Part shown: positions 17,172-26,332 of the stretch, one piece after another
Numbering within the stretch: position 1 is the stretch's first letter
How the letters are laid out: every line of letters begins with the position of its first letter
Assembly: GCF_028858515.1 (NCBI RefSeq)
Contig: NZ_JAPJZJ010000001.1
Coordinates: 186,001-250,000 of the forward strand
Origin: Aurantiacibacter sp. D1-12
GTDB lineage: Bacteria; Pseudomonadota; Alphaproteobacteria; Sphingomonadales; Sphingomonadaceae
DNA: 64,000 nucleotides
Reading direction: 5' to 3'
The notes under the pieces: generated by a model
What the model was told of the DNA's origin: nothing
The model's database searches: none
The model's input: the letters and a program-made list of their open reading frames with translations, nothing else
Program-made: the position numbers and the translations under genes

Positions 17172-17187
17172 TACCCCCTGTGGATAA

Positions 17188-18342
<1,155 letters not shown>

Positions 18343-18416
18343 TGTACGAATGATGTTGGACTGTGCAAGTTGGCATCGAATTTAAGATTACGACGGGCTT
18401 TTGTGGCTCACGAAAT

Positions 18417-19214
18417 TCAGTTCGCTGCGTCTTGTAAGATACTGAGTGCTCTTAAGACTGATGCGTGTAACTTGCGAACAGTCGATACAACTTCCTTACC
18501 TTCAAAAGGCTGTCCGTCACCAAAACAAATCTTCAAAGCTTCTCGAAGATCACCTCGGCACACGGCCCCATGAGGACCAAAATTAAAGAATTCCTGACCT
18601 TTTCCGGGCTCCGGCATACCTAGATGCCCGTCTATTGTAACTTTGCGCCCGCTTGGTAACCCCGATGCATCAAGCAACTCTATCGTAATTCCGCCTCCGA
18701 GGAACGCGCTTGTAGGAATCAAGACGAGGTGTTTGTCAGTGATGTCGAGTTGATGCAGACCATACAGATTTAGGGCACCTGAAGGGTAAGGTTGGATTTC
18801 GTCTAATATCGCTCTAATTACTTTGTTGCTTGGCGTGGTGCCCTGCTTTTGATACCCGTTCAGCGAGCCCTTTAGAGACTCCTTGTCCCCGCCAAACGGG
18901 AACCGGCGGTATGGGTTGAACGTGGCCCCGTTTTTTTCCGCAACAATGTGGTAGGCGTGGTCGAGAGCGACCCGCAGATTATGGATAGCATCACCTAGTG
19001 TTGTTGAGGTGTGCCTTGGAAAAGTCGCCGGTTCTTTTCTTGATACAAGCCTATTTCGCTTCGGACGCATGCGCTGCGCATTCCGACGAAGGTAATCACG
19101 TGCAATCGCCTCTAGGGCATGAATGTGATGTTCCGCTCTTTCAACTTTGAGCTGCGGCCCATAAAAATCGACGTTAGCCACGAGAGCTCCAAAAAATAGA
19201 GTGATGTCGTTCAT
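18417..19214 (-). CDS. unknown protein, low-GC, probably acquired
   Basis: A 265-residue protein of no family I can name. A recognisable segment is DAIHNLRVALDHAYHIV (about 74-90); this A-x-HNLR-x-ALDH pattern recurs in uncharacterised proteins scattered on bacterial genomic islands. The N-terminus (LFFGALVANVDF) is mildly hydrophobic but not a clear signal. Base composition drops sharply: two sampled 60-base lines are 42-45 % GC, against 57 % in ccrM and 67 % in folP. It converges on ccrM and has nothing mobile beside it. Horizontal transfer is inferred from composition. Confidence 0.7.
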   Translation of the reverse strand: MNDITLFFGALVANVDFYGPQLKVERAEHHIHALEAIARDYLRRNAQRMRPKRNRLVSRKEPATFPRHTSTTLGDAIHNLRVALDHAYHIVAEKNGATFNPYRRFPFGGDKESLKGSLNGYQKQGTTPSNKVIRAILDEIQPYPSGALNLYGLHQLDITDKHLVLIPTSAFLGGGITIELLDASGLPSGRKVTIDGHLGMPEPGKGQEFFNFGPHGAVCRGDLREALKICFGDGQPFEGKEVVSTVRKLHASVLRALSILQDAAN

Positions 19215-19304
19215 CGCAAGGAGAAGGCTTGCTTTCTGACGTGAATAGTCCGCAACACTGATTGCACAAGGTTTGGCTTAACGTCCGACCTCAGCAGAAC
19301 GACA

Positions 19305-19324
19305 GTGTGTGTGTGTGTGTGTGT
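19305..19324. repeat. (GT)10 microsatellite
   Basis: Ten perfect GT units within the 297-base gene-free stretch 19215-19511, about 190 bases upstream of folP. No other feature was seen in that stretch. Its position between the low-GC gene and folP fits an insertion boundary or a phase-variable upstream tract. Confidence 0.9.
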
Positions 19325-19511
19325 CGAAACTGCCCTTTCACTTTCCTACAATCCTCTCCCTATGCTCAATCCCGTGCATGACCTTTACCAGCCCCTTGAT
19401 TGCGGCTCGTTTGCGCGCTTCAACAGCGCCAAAATCGCTGCCTAAGAATTTCTTCGCCAGGACACTGTCACACCTGTCACACCCTCCCGCTAACCCGTTG
19501 AAAGCAAAGCC

Positions 19512-20624
19512 ATGAGCCAGTCCGTCTACATCCAGCCGATTACTACGGTCACCGGTCCGCAGGCGGTTGAGGGGGATGCGGTGCGGCTGGCGGGTGGCAT
19601 GGTCTATGCGCGCGAGTTCGCGGTGGTGGTGCGCGAGGGCGGGGTGGTGACCTCTCGCCGGATCGCGACCAAGGCGACGATGGGCGAGGTGATCGGTGGC
19701 TTGCCTGACGCGCTGGGCGGCGAGGCGGAGGCGCAGTGGGTGGGTCTTGCCAAGGTACACCAGCCGTTGGAGCTTGGCGGGCGCACCGTCCGGCTCGATC
19801 AGCCGCAGGTGATGGGGATTCTCAACGTCACGCCGGACAGCTTCAGCGACGGCGGCGAGTTCATGGACGACCCCGAGACGATGAAGGCCCACGCCGCGAA
19901 GATGCACGAGGCGGGTGCGGCGATCATCGACATCGGAGGGGAGAGCACGCGCCCAGGCGCAAAAGCAGTGTGGGAAGGCGAGGAGGTCAAGCGCGTCGTC
20001 CCCGCTATCGAGCATTGCGTTGCAATGGGCGCGGCTGTGAGTGTCGACACGCGGCGACCTGCGGTAATGGAAGCGGCGCTGGAGGTAGGCGCGCATGTGA
20101 TCAACGACGTATCAGCCTTGCGCTACGACCCGCGCAGCCTCGAGTTCGCGGCATCGAGCGGCAAGCCGGTGGTGCTGATGCATGCGCCGGGCACGGGTGA
20201 GGATCTGCATGCGGATCCGGACTACACTGCAGTAGCGTTCGACGTGTTCGACATGCTCAAAGACGCTCGCGACCGGGCGATTGGTGCTGGCATTGCGGCA
20301 GACCGAGTGGTGCTCGATCCCGGTATCGGCTTTGGCAAGACGCTGGCGGACAACCTCGCGGTGCTCAACGCGCTGCCTATGTACCACGCACTCGGCTGTC
20401 CGTTGCTGCTGGGTGCAAGCCGCAAACGTATGATCGGTGCACTGAGCAACGAGGTAGCGGCGCACGAAAGGGTAGGTGGCTCGCTCACACTGGCACAGCT
20501 CGGCATGGACGCAGGCGTGCAACTGCTGCGCGTGCATGATGTGTTCGAGACGGTGCAGGCAAGGAACGTGTGGCGCGGCCTGAGGGATGCGGCGTTGACG
20601 GACTTCGGCGGGTTGGAAGCTTAG
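19512..20624 (+). CDS. folP: dihydropteroate synthase
   Basis: Joins 6-hydroxymethyl-dihydropterin diphosphate and p-aminobenzoate in folate synthesis, the sulfonamide target. The TIM-barrel signatures are GILNVTPDSFSDGG, DIGGESTRPGA, VSVDTRRPAV, NDVSALRYDP, VLDPGIGFGKT and LGASRKRMIG. It has 370 residues, about 90 longer at the N-terminus than the minimal enzyme. That extension (VYIQPITTVTG onward) has no recognised domain but is common in Sphingomonadales. It stands alone here, followed by repeat elements rather than folate genes. Confidence 0.95.
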   Translation: MSQSVYIQPITTVTGPQAVEGDAVRLAGGMVYAREFAVVVREGGVVTSRRIATKATMGEVIGGLPDALGGEAEAQWVGLAKVHQPLELGGRTVRLDQPQVMGILNVTPDSFSDGGEFMDDPETMKAHAAKMHEAGAAIIDIGGESTRPGAKAVWEGEEVKRVVPAIEHCVAMGAAVSVDTRRPAVMEAALEVGAHVINDVSALRYDPRSLEFAASSGKPVVLMHAPGTGEDLHADPDYTAVAFDVFDMLKDARDRAIGAGIAADRVVLDPGIGFGKTLADNLAVLNALPMYHALGCPLLLGASRKRMIGALSNEVAAHERVGGSLTLAQLGMDAGVQLLRVHDVFETVQARNVWRGLRDAALTDFGGLEA

Positions 20625-20654
20625 GGCTTTCCTACAGGTTTGGATCACCGCCAA

Positions 20655-20791
20655 CGTCCTTCGACAAGCTCAGGACGAACGGAGATTAGGTGCAAGGAAA
20701 CCGAACCGAAGGTGAGGCAAGGCCGACCGGCCGCCCGAGCTTTTGTGAGGAGCCAAGCGCACGGATGTGCGTGCCCGGCGCTTGAGGGACT
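20655..20791 (+). repeat. composite intergenic repeat: family C plus family A copy 3
   Basis: The first part (20656-20682) is GTCCTTCGACAAGC...AGGACGAACGG, a short inverted-repeat element I know as common in Sphingomonadales and other proteobacteria. After a spacer with GCCGACCGGCCGCCC comes the family A 3' block: gCCAAGCGCACGGA, then CCCGGCGCTTGAGGGAC (ends about 20791). It folds through AAGCGC and GCGCTT. It lies beyond the 3' end of the response-regulator gene. Confidence 0.6.
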
Positions 20792-20796
20792 ACAAG

Positions 20797-22215
20797 CTAT
20801 GCAGCGTTGTCTATGCCCAGATCGCTCAGCTTGCGGTAGAGCGTCGAGCGGCCAATGCCGAGGCGGCGGGCGACTTCGGTCATACGGCCGCGGTAGTGGC
20901 CGATGGCGAGGCGAATGACGTCGGCTTCGATGTCCTCGAGCGAACGCAGGTTGCCGTCTTCGCAGTAGAGCTGAACTCCGGCACTCTCACGCATCGGAGT
21001 GGCAGGCGCTTCGCATTCGCCGACGATCTCCTTGAGTTGCGGGAAGTCTTCGGTGGTCAGTGCATCGCCATCGCAGAAAACGGCAGCTCGGAAGAGCACG
21101 GCTTGCAGCTGGCGGACGTTGCCCGGCCATTCGAAGGCGGAAAGGAGGCGTAAGGCGTCATCGGTGATACCCAGCGGGCGCAGACCCGGCTGATCGCCGA
21201 TGCGGCCAAGGAAATGGCGGGTAAGCGCGGGCACGTCCTCGCTACGCTGGCGAAGCGGTGGCAGCAGGATGCTGGTGCGCGAAAGGGCGGAGAGCAGACT
21301 CTCGCGGAAGTGCCCTGTGGCGACAAGGTCTGCCAGCGGAAGGTTGGAGGCGGCGATGATGCGGACATCGACCTTGAAGGCGTACTGCGCACCCAGCGGC
21401 TTCACCTGTCCGGTCTCGATCACCTCGGCAAGGCGATCCTGCAGGTCCATCGACAGGCGGTCGATCTCGTCGAGGACGAGCGTCCCACCGTCGCAATGCT
21501 GCAAAGCGCCGACCTGCTGGTCAAATGCGCCGGGGAAGGCACCCTTCTCGTGTCCGAACAGCACGCTCTCGAGGCTGCTTGCCGGCACACCGGCGATGTT
21601 GAGCATGCGGAAAGCGGTCTTGGCGCGGGGGGAGGCGGCATGCATGGCGCGGACCAGCATCTCCTTGCCGGTGCCGCTTTCGCCTTCGATCAGGACGTGG
21701 CCGTGGCCGCGCGCAGCTTTGGCTGCCTTGGCCAGGGCGTCGCGGAACGGGGTGGCGGTACCCACCATCGCGTCGAAATCGAGATCGGCATCGAACTTCT
21801 CGGCCAGCGGCGTCAACTCGTCCTGCGGCGTCTCGCGCGTCGTCGCATTGCGCATTGCCTGCATCAGGCGGTCGGGAGCGACGGGTTTGACGAGGTAATC
21901 GGTAGCACCGGCACGCATGGCCTCTACGGCGAGCTGCGGGCTGGTGCTTGTGGTGAGCATCAGGATCGGCAGCGCGGGGCGGCGTTCCTTGAGCTCGGCG
22001 ATCAGTTCGCAGGCGCGGTCCCCTGGCACCCACTGATCGAGGATAATGGCGGAAAGCTGCATGCCCTGCCGTGTGCCGAGCGTGGCAATTGCGGTCTCCG
22101 AGTCGCTGACAACGAGTGTGCGCCATCCCTCACGCCCGGCGAGCGCGGAAATGAGCCGGCTTTGCGCCGGTTCGTCGTCAATCAGCATCAGCAGGCGCTG
22201 TTCAGCCTCGGCCAT
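20797..22215 (-). CDS. sigma-54-type response regulator with altered GAFTGA loop
   Basis: A 472-residue NtrC-like protein. The receiver (1-125) has acidic pocket D13-D14, phospho-acceptor D60 and lysine in LVKP. The AAA+ domain (about 145-375) has Walker A GESGTGKE, DEIDRL as Walker B and the arginine-finger region RIIAASN with FR. A Fis-type helix-turn-helix (about 425-470, VARRLGIGRSTLYRKL) ends it. The sigma-54 contact loop GAFTGA reads GAFPGA. The threonine contacts sigma-54 in studied members, so this regulator may not drive sigma-54 promoters. No partner kinase lies nearby. Confidence 0.9.
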   Translation of the reverse strand: MAEAEQRLLMLIDDEPAQSRLISALAGREGWRTLVVSDSETAIATLGTRQGMQLSAIILDQWVPGDRACELIAELKERRPALPILMLTTSTSPQLAVEAMRAGATDYLVKPVAPDRLMQAMRNATTRETPQDELTPLAEKFDADLDFDAMVGTATPFRDALAKAAKAARGHGHVLIEGESGTGKEMLVRAMHAASPRAKTAFRMLNIAGVPASSLESVLFGHEKGAFPGAFDQQVGALQHCDGGTLVLDEIDRLSMDLQDRLAEVIETGQVKPLGAQYAFKVDVRIIAASNLPLADLVATGHFRESLLSALSRTSILLPPLRQRSEDVPALTRHFLGRIGDQPGLRPLGITDDALRLLSAFEWPGNVRQLQAVLFRAAVFCDGDALTTEDFPQLKEIVGECEAPATPMRESAGVQLYCEDGNLRSLEDIEADVIRLAIGHYRGRMTEVARRLGIGRSTLYRKLSDLGIDNAA

Positions 22216-22393
22216 GCACTCTCACCTATGCGACCCGCACAATGCGGGTGTGAAGCGGTTGGAGTAGCAGCGAGGGGTAAAGACCCGATTAAGCGCGTTT
22301 ACAAAGCTTGTGCGGGGGGCTTGAGCGCGGAGCTTTGCGTCGATAGAGATATGACCAACACATATTCGCCAAGCAGAAGGGCAACATAGAACA

Positions 22394-22516
22394 ATGGGCA
22401 ATCCGCACGACATGAAAGCCGCAAATGGCACGTACGATGGCTTTATCGGCATGCTGAAATGGTCGATCCCGCTGATCCTGGTGATCGTTGCTATCATTGT
22501 CGTGCTGATCTCCTGA
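22394..22516 (+). CDS. aa3-type cytochrome c oxidase subunit IV
   Basis: A 40-residue protein. It reads MGNPHDMKAANGTYDGF and then a single hydrophobic helix (about 22-40). The DMK-x-A-x-x-TY-x-GF-x-x-x-x-KW pattern is that of the small bacterial aa3 oxidase subunit IV, a one-helix accessory to subunits I-III. It lies 10 bases before pntAA on the same strand, a common alphaproteobacterial association with the transhydrogenase genes, and far from any other oxidase gene in this window. Confidence 0.85.
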   Translation: MGNPHDMKAANGTYDGFIGMLKWSIPLILVIVAIIVVLIS

Positions 22517-22526
22517 TTGCTCGCGG

Positions 22527-23648
22527 ATGCGGATAGCGGTTCTTAAAGAGCAGGCAGCAGGGGAAACCCGCGTTGCCGCCACTCCCGAAACGGTCAAGAA
22601 ACTGAGCGCTCTGGGCGCGACGCTGGCCGTTGAAACAGGCGCTGGAGAGAGTGCCGCAATCTCCGATGATGCATTTCGCGACGCCGGGGCAGAGCTTGGC
22701 TCCGCCGCTGCTGTCGTGAAAGATGCTGACATTGTTATGGGTGTGCAGGCGCCTGACGTCAGCGCGCTTGCCGGGGCGAAGAAGGGCGCGTGGGTTGCCG
22801 CCGTGTTCGATCCCTTCGGCCAGGCTGATCGGGTGAAGGCCTATGCCGATGCCGGTTACGAAGCGCTGGCGATGGAATTCATGCCGCGCATCACCCGTGC
22901 GCAGAGCATGGACGTGCTCTCCAGCCAGTCCAACCTCTCAGGCTACAAAGCGGTGATCTCTGCTGGCGATGTCTACGGACGCGCCTTTCCGATGATGATG
23001 ACCGCTGCCGGCACAATCAGCGCTGCAAAGGTCTTTGTGATGGGCGTGGGCGTTGCAGGGCTGCAGGCCATCGCAACCGCCAAGCGTCTCGGCGCGCAGG
23101 TGAGCGCGACAGACGTGCGCTCTGCCACCAAGGAGCAGATCATGTCGCTCGGCGCAAAGCCGGTCTTCGTCGAAAGCGTCGAAGGGATCGAGGGCGAGGG
23201 CAGCGGCGGCTATGCCACCGAAATGAGCGAGGAATACCAGAAGGCGCAGGCCGAACTGGTGAGCGCGCATATCGCCAAGCAGGACATCGTCATCACCACC
23301 GCGCTGATCCCGGGCCGCGCAGCACCTCGCCTCATTTCCGACGCGCAGATTGCGACGATGCGGCAAGGCAGCGTGATCTTCGATCTCGCGGTTGCGCAGG
23401 GTGGCAATGTTGAAGGCAGCGTTGCCGACCAGATCGTAGAAAAACATGGCGTGAAGATCATGGGCTATTCTAACACCCCCGCGCACTTGGCCGCCGATGC
23501 GAGTGCACTTTTCGCGCGCAACTTGTTCAACTTCCTCAATGCCTTCTGGGATGCAGAGAGGAAAGCACCTGAACTCGACGAAGAGATCGGCGATGCGATC
23601 CGGCTGACCAAGGATGGGGCCATAGTGAACGAGAGGCTGAAGGGATAA
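22527..23648 (+). CDS. pntAA: NAD(P) transhydrogenase subunit alpha part 1 (NAD-binding domain I)
   Basis: The peripheral NAD(H)-binding component of proton-translocating transhydrogenase, which makes NADPH from NADH using the proton gradient. It has 373 residues. Signatures are RVAATPETVKKL near the N-terminus, QSNLSGYKAVI, the Rossmann loop GVGVAGLQAIATAKRLGA, DVRSATKEQ and TALIPGRAAPRLI. The shorter length and separate pntAB show the three-gene form typical of alphaproteobacteria (as in Rhodospirillum). The genes pntAA, pntAB and pntB are spaced by 2 bases each. Confidence 0.95.
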   Translation: MRIAVLKEQAAGETRVAATPETVKKLSALGATLAVETGAGESAAISDDAFRDAGAELGSAAAVVKDADIVMGVQAPDVSALAGAKKGAWVAAVFDPFGQADRVKAYADAGYEALAMEFMPRITRAQSMDVLSSQSNLSGYKAVISAGDVYGRAFPMMMTAAGTISAAKVFVMGVGVAGLQAIATAKRLGAQVSATDVRSATKEQIMSLGAKPVFVESVEGIEGEGSGGYATEMSEEYQKAQAELVSAHIAKQDIVITTALIPGRAAPRLISDAQIATMRQGSVIFDLAVAQGGNVEGSVADQIVEKHGVKIMGYSNTPAHLAADASALFARNLFNFLNAFWDAERKAPELDEEIGDAIRLTKDGAIVNERLKG

Positions 23649-23650
23649 TC

Positions 23651-23932
23651 ATGGACTTCATATCAATCCTCTCGATCTTCGTGCTGGCGTGTTTCGTCGG
23701 CTATTACGTGGTCTGGTCGGTTACGCCGGCGCTGCATACGCCGCTGATGGCTGTGACCAATGCGATCTCCTCGGTGATCATTGTGGGCGGGCTCGTCGCC
23801 GCGGCTGAAGCCGAGAGCGATGTTGCCAAGTGGCTGGGGCTGGGCGCAGTGGTGCTCGCCAGCGTCAATATCTTCGGCGGGTTTGCGGTCACAGAGCGGA
23901 TGCTCGCGATGTACAAGAAGAAGGAGAAGTGA
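23651..23932 (+). CDS. pntAB: NAD(P) transhydrogenase subunit alpha part 2 (membrane)
   Basis: The 93-residue membrane piece, with helices at about 4-22, 34-52 and 58-80. It carries family segments YYVVWSVTPALHTPLMAVTNAISS and NIFGGFAVTERML followed by a basic MYKKKEK end. With PntB it forms the proton channel domain II. Its stop lies 2 bases from the pntB ATG. Confidence 0.95.
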   Translation: MDFISILSIFVLACFVGYYVVWSVTPALHTPLMAVTNAISSVIIVGGLVAAAEAESDVAKWLGLGAVVLASVNIFGGFAVTERMLAMYKKKEK

Positions 23933-23934
23933 CG

Positions 23935-25479
23935 ATGACTATCGCTCCTCCAGATCGCGGCTCGCTCGAGCAATGCACGCCGGAAATGACTGCACGCGAA
24001 TGCAATGAATTGATTGACTGGTTTGACGGCACCGGCGCTGAAATGGCCGAGGGTGCAGCAGCGCATGGCTCGGTAAACCCGTGGGTTGCACTTGCATACC
24101 TCGCGGCGGGTGTGTTTTTCATCCTCGCGCTGCGTGGCCTTTCGAGCCCGCAAACGAGCCGTACGGGCAACCGTTTCGGCATGATCGGTATGGCGATTGC
24201 AGTCGTCACCACACTGGTAACGCACGATCTGGCAACACTCCCCGAGATCGGGATTGCTATGTTCCTTGGCGGCGTCGTGGGCGTCACCGTTGCGCGTAAG
24301 ATCGCCATGACTTCGATGCCCGAGCTGGTGGCGGGTTTCCACTCGCTGGTTGGTCTTGCCGCTGTGCTGGTTGGCTGGGCTGCCTATCTCGATCCGGGTG
24401 CGTTTGACCTGTTGGTGGGCGATGCTATCTCTCCGGTTTCGAAGGTCGAAATGGGTCTCGGCATTGCAATCGGTGCGATCACATTCTCGGGCTCGGTTAT
24501 CGCCTTTGCCAAGCTGAGCGGGAAGATGAGCGGGTCACCGATCCTGCTGCCCGCGCGCCATGTGATCAATCTTGGAACGCTGGCGGCAATTCTGGTGCTG
24601 ACGGCGATGTTTGCGCACACGCCCGGTATGGAAGCGAACCTGCCATTCATCATTGCGCTTACCGTCCTCGCCTTCATCATCGGCTTCCTGCTGATCATCC
24701 CGATTGGCGGCGCGGACATGCCGGTCGTTGTGTCGATGCTCAACTCGTACTCGGGCTGGGCGGCAGCGGCGATGGGCTTCACGCTCGGCAACACTGCAAT
24801 GATTATCACCGGTGCGTTGGTCGGCTCTTCGGGTGCGATCCTCAGTTACATCATGTGCCGCGCGATGAACCGCAGCTTCATCAGCGTGATCGCAGGTGGC
24901 TTTGGCGCTGACGACAGCGGCGGCGGTGACGGAGAACCGCGCGAGCAGCGGCCATACAAGCAGGGCAGCGCGGCAGATGCGGCCTTCATGCTCGAGCAGG
25001 CCGAAAAGGTCATCATCATCCCCGGCTACGGCATGGCGGTAGCGCAGGCGCAGCATGCCTTGCGTGAGATGACCGATATCCTCGAAGAAAAGGGTGTCGA
25101 AGTGAAGTTCGCCATCCACCCTGTTGCAGGGCGTATGCCTGGGCACATGAACGTTCTGCTCGCCGAAGCATCGGTCGACTATGACAAGGTGTTCGAGCTG
25201 GAAGACATCAACAGCGAGTTCGCACAGGCGGACGTAGCCTTCATCATCGGTGCGAACGACGTGGTCAATCCGGCTGCGAAGACGGACAAGTCCAGCCCGA
25301 TCTACGGCATGCCCGTGTTCGATGTAGACAAGGCCAAGCAGGTCTTCTTCATCAAGCGCAGCATGGGTGGTGTGGGTTATGCCGGTGTGGACAACGATGT
25401 GTTCTATATGGACCAGACCATGATGCTGCTGTCCGATGCCAAGAAGATGGTCGAGGAAATCGTGAAGGCGCTCGACTAG
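23935..25479 (+). CDS. pntB: NAD(P) transhydrogenase subunit beta
   Basis: A 514-residue protein with the rest of membrane domain II (about nine helices, 47-310) and the NADP(H)-binding domain III (about 335-514). Signatures are GGADMPVVVSMLNSYSGWAAA, VIIIPGYGMAVAQAQ, HPVAGRMPGHMNVLLAEA, FIIGANDVVNPAA and KRSMGGVGYAGVDN. The start is ATG 23935, 2 bases after the pntAB stop. The roughly 45 residues before GSVNPWVALAYL are longer than usual, so an internal start is possible. Together with the aa3 subunit IV gene this forms one plus-strand operon. Confidence 0.95.
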   Translation: MTIAPPDRGSLEQCTPEMTARECNELIDWFDGTGAEMAEGAAAHGSVNPWVALAYLAAGVFFILALRGLSSPQTSRTGNRFGMIGMAIAVVTTLVTHDLATLPEIGIAMFLGGVVGVTVARKIAMTSMPELVAGFHSLVGLAAVLVGWAAYLDPGAFDLLVGDAISPVSKVEMGLGIAIGAITFSGSVIAFAKLSGKMSGSPILLPARHVINLGTLAAILVLTAMFAHTPGMEANLPFIIALTVLAFIIGFLLIIPIGGADMPVVVSMLNSYSGWAAAAMGFTLGNTAMIITGALVGSSGAILSYIMCRAMNRSFISVIAGGFGADDSGGGDGEPREQRPYKQGSAADAAFMLEQAEKVIIIPGYGMAVAQAQHALREMTDILEEKGVEVKFAIHPVAGRMPGHMNVLLAEASVDYDKVFELEDINSEFAQADVAFIIGANDVVNPAAKTDKSSPIYGMPVFDVDKAKQVFFIKRSMGGVGYAGVDNDVFYMDQTMMLLSDAKKMVEEIVKALD

Positions 25480-25545
25480 GTTAACCTGCTGGATTTGTTA
25501 GTATAGCCTCGCTACCCTCAACCTGAGAAACTGGAATGGGGGCAC

Positions 25546-26244
25546 TTGGCTTTGCGTAAACTTGGAATGATTGGCGGGATGAGCTGGGTTTCGACCCACC
25601 GCTATTACGAACGCATCAACCGCCAGATCCAGCGCGAGGTCGACCCGAAGGCGTCAGCTCCCTTGCTAATCGAAAGCCTCAACTTTGCAGAGATCTATTG
25701 CCTGGAGAGCGATGAGGACTGGGAACGCGCGGTGGGGGTTCTGTCCGACGCGGCCAACCGTCTTGCCGATGCGGGGGCTCAGCAGCTCATCATTTGCGCG
25801 AACTCGATGCACAAGGTCTATCGCGAGGTGCAGGCGCGCGTCGAGGTGCCCATGCTCCACATTGCCGAATGTGTGGGCGAGCGCATGAAGGCGGACGGAA
25901 TCGAGCAGGCAGCGCTGATCGGATCGCGTAATGTGATGACGGAAAGCTTCTATCGCCGGAGGCTCATCGCACATGGCGTGCGTCTGTTGCCTCCTGAAAT
26001 GAGCGACGTCGATGATCTCAATCGCATCATTTATGATGAACTGATGGTCGGCAAAGCGCGCAAGGATTCCGAGCGTGTGCTCAAATCCATGCTGACGCGG
26101 TACGAAAGCAACGGTGCCAAGGGGATTGTGCTCGCAAATACCGAGCTGGAGCTGATCGTTGATGTGAATGCCAACGTTCTGCCGATCTACGATTGCATGC
26201 GTATCCACGCCGATGCGGCGGCGAAGTGGATTATCGGCGGATAA
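25546..26244 (+). CDS. aspartate/glutamate racemase family protein lacking the second catalytic cysteine
   Basis: A 232-residue protein of the Asp/Glu racemase superfamily, YgeA-like, with the N-terminal GMIGGMSWVSTHRYY. The first catalytic cysteine is present (IICANSMHK). The second site, usually GCTE, reads ANTE, so racemisation by two cysteines seems impossible. Related single-cysteine members can act as isomerases, decarboxylases or lyases, but I cannot say which applies. The start is probably TTG 25546 behind a G-rich tract; ATG 25567 would cut into the first beta strand. It follows pntB by 66 bases. Confidence 0.85.
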   Translation: MALRKLGMIGGMSWVSTHRYYERINRQIQREVDPKASAPLLIESLNFAEIYCLESDEDWERAVGVLSDAANRLADAGAQQLIICANSMHKVYREVQARVEVPMLHIAECVGERMKADGIEQAALIGSRNVMTESFYRRRLIAHGVRLLPPEMSDVDDLNRIIYDELMVGKARKDSERVLKSMLTRYESNGAKGIVLANTELELIVDVNANVLPIYDCMRIHADAAAKWIIGG

Positions 26245-26332
26245 TCGCGCCCAAATGCGCCTCTGAAGCGTCAATTCTGCGGCGTTCTCCCCCTGTTCCC
26301 GTTGTCACGGCTTAGTCTCTGACTTAGCCAGC

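Noticed and set aside
19309-19515. 68-codon frame starting inside the GT repeat
   Set aside because: Its start depends on the microsatellite, it has no protein-like pattern and it overlaps the folP start.
22226-22243. Hairpin ACCCGCA-caa-TGCGGGT as a terminator
   Set aside because: It lies between divergent genes with no T run on either side, so it ends no obvious transcript.
21214-22389. 391-codon plus-strand frame under the response regulator
   Set aside because: Antisense to a protein with receiver, AAA+ and Fis domains in good order.
23704-24342. 212-codon minus-strand frame under pntAB and pntB
   Set aside because: Shadow of two coupled transhydrogenase genes.
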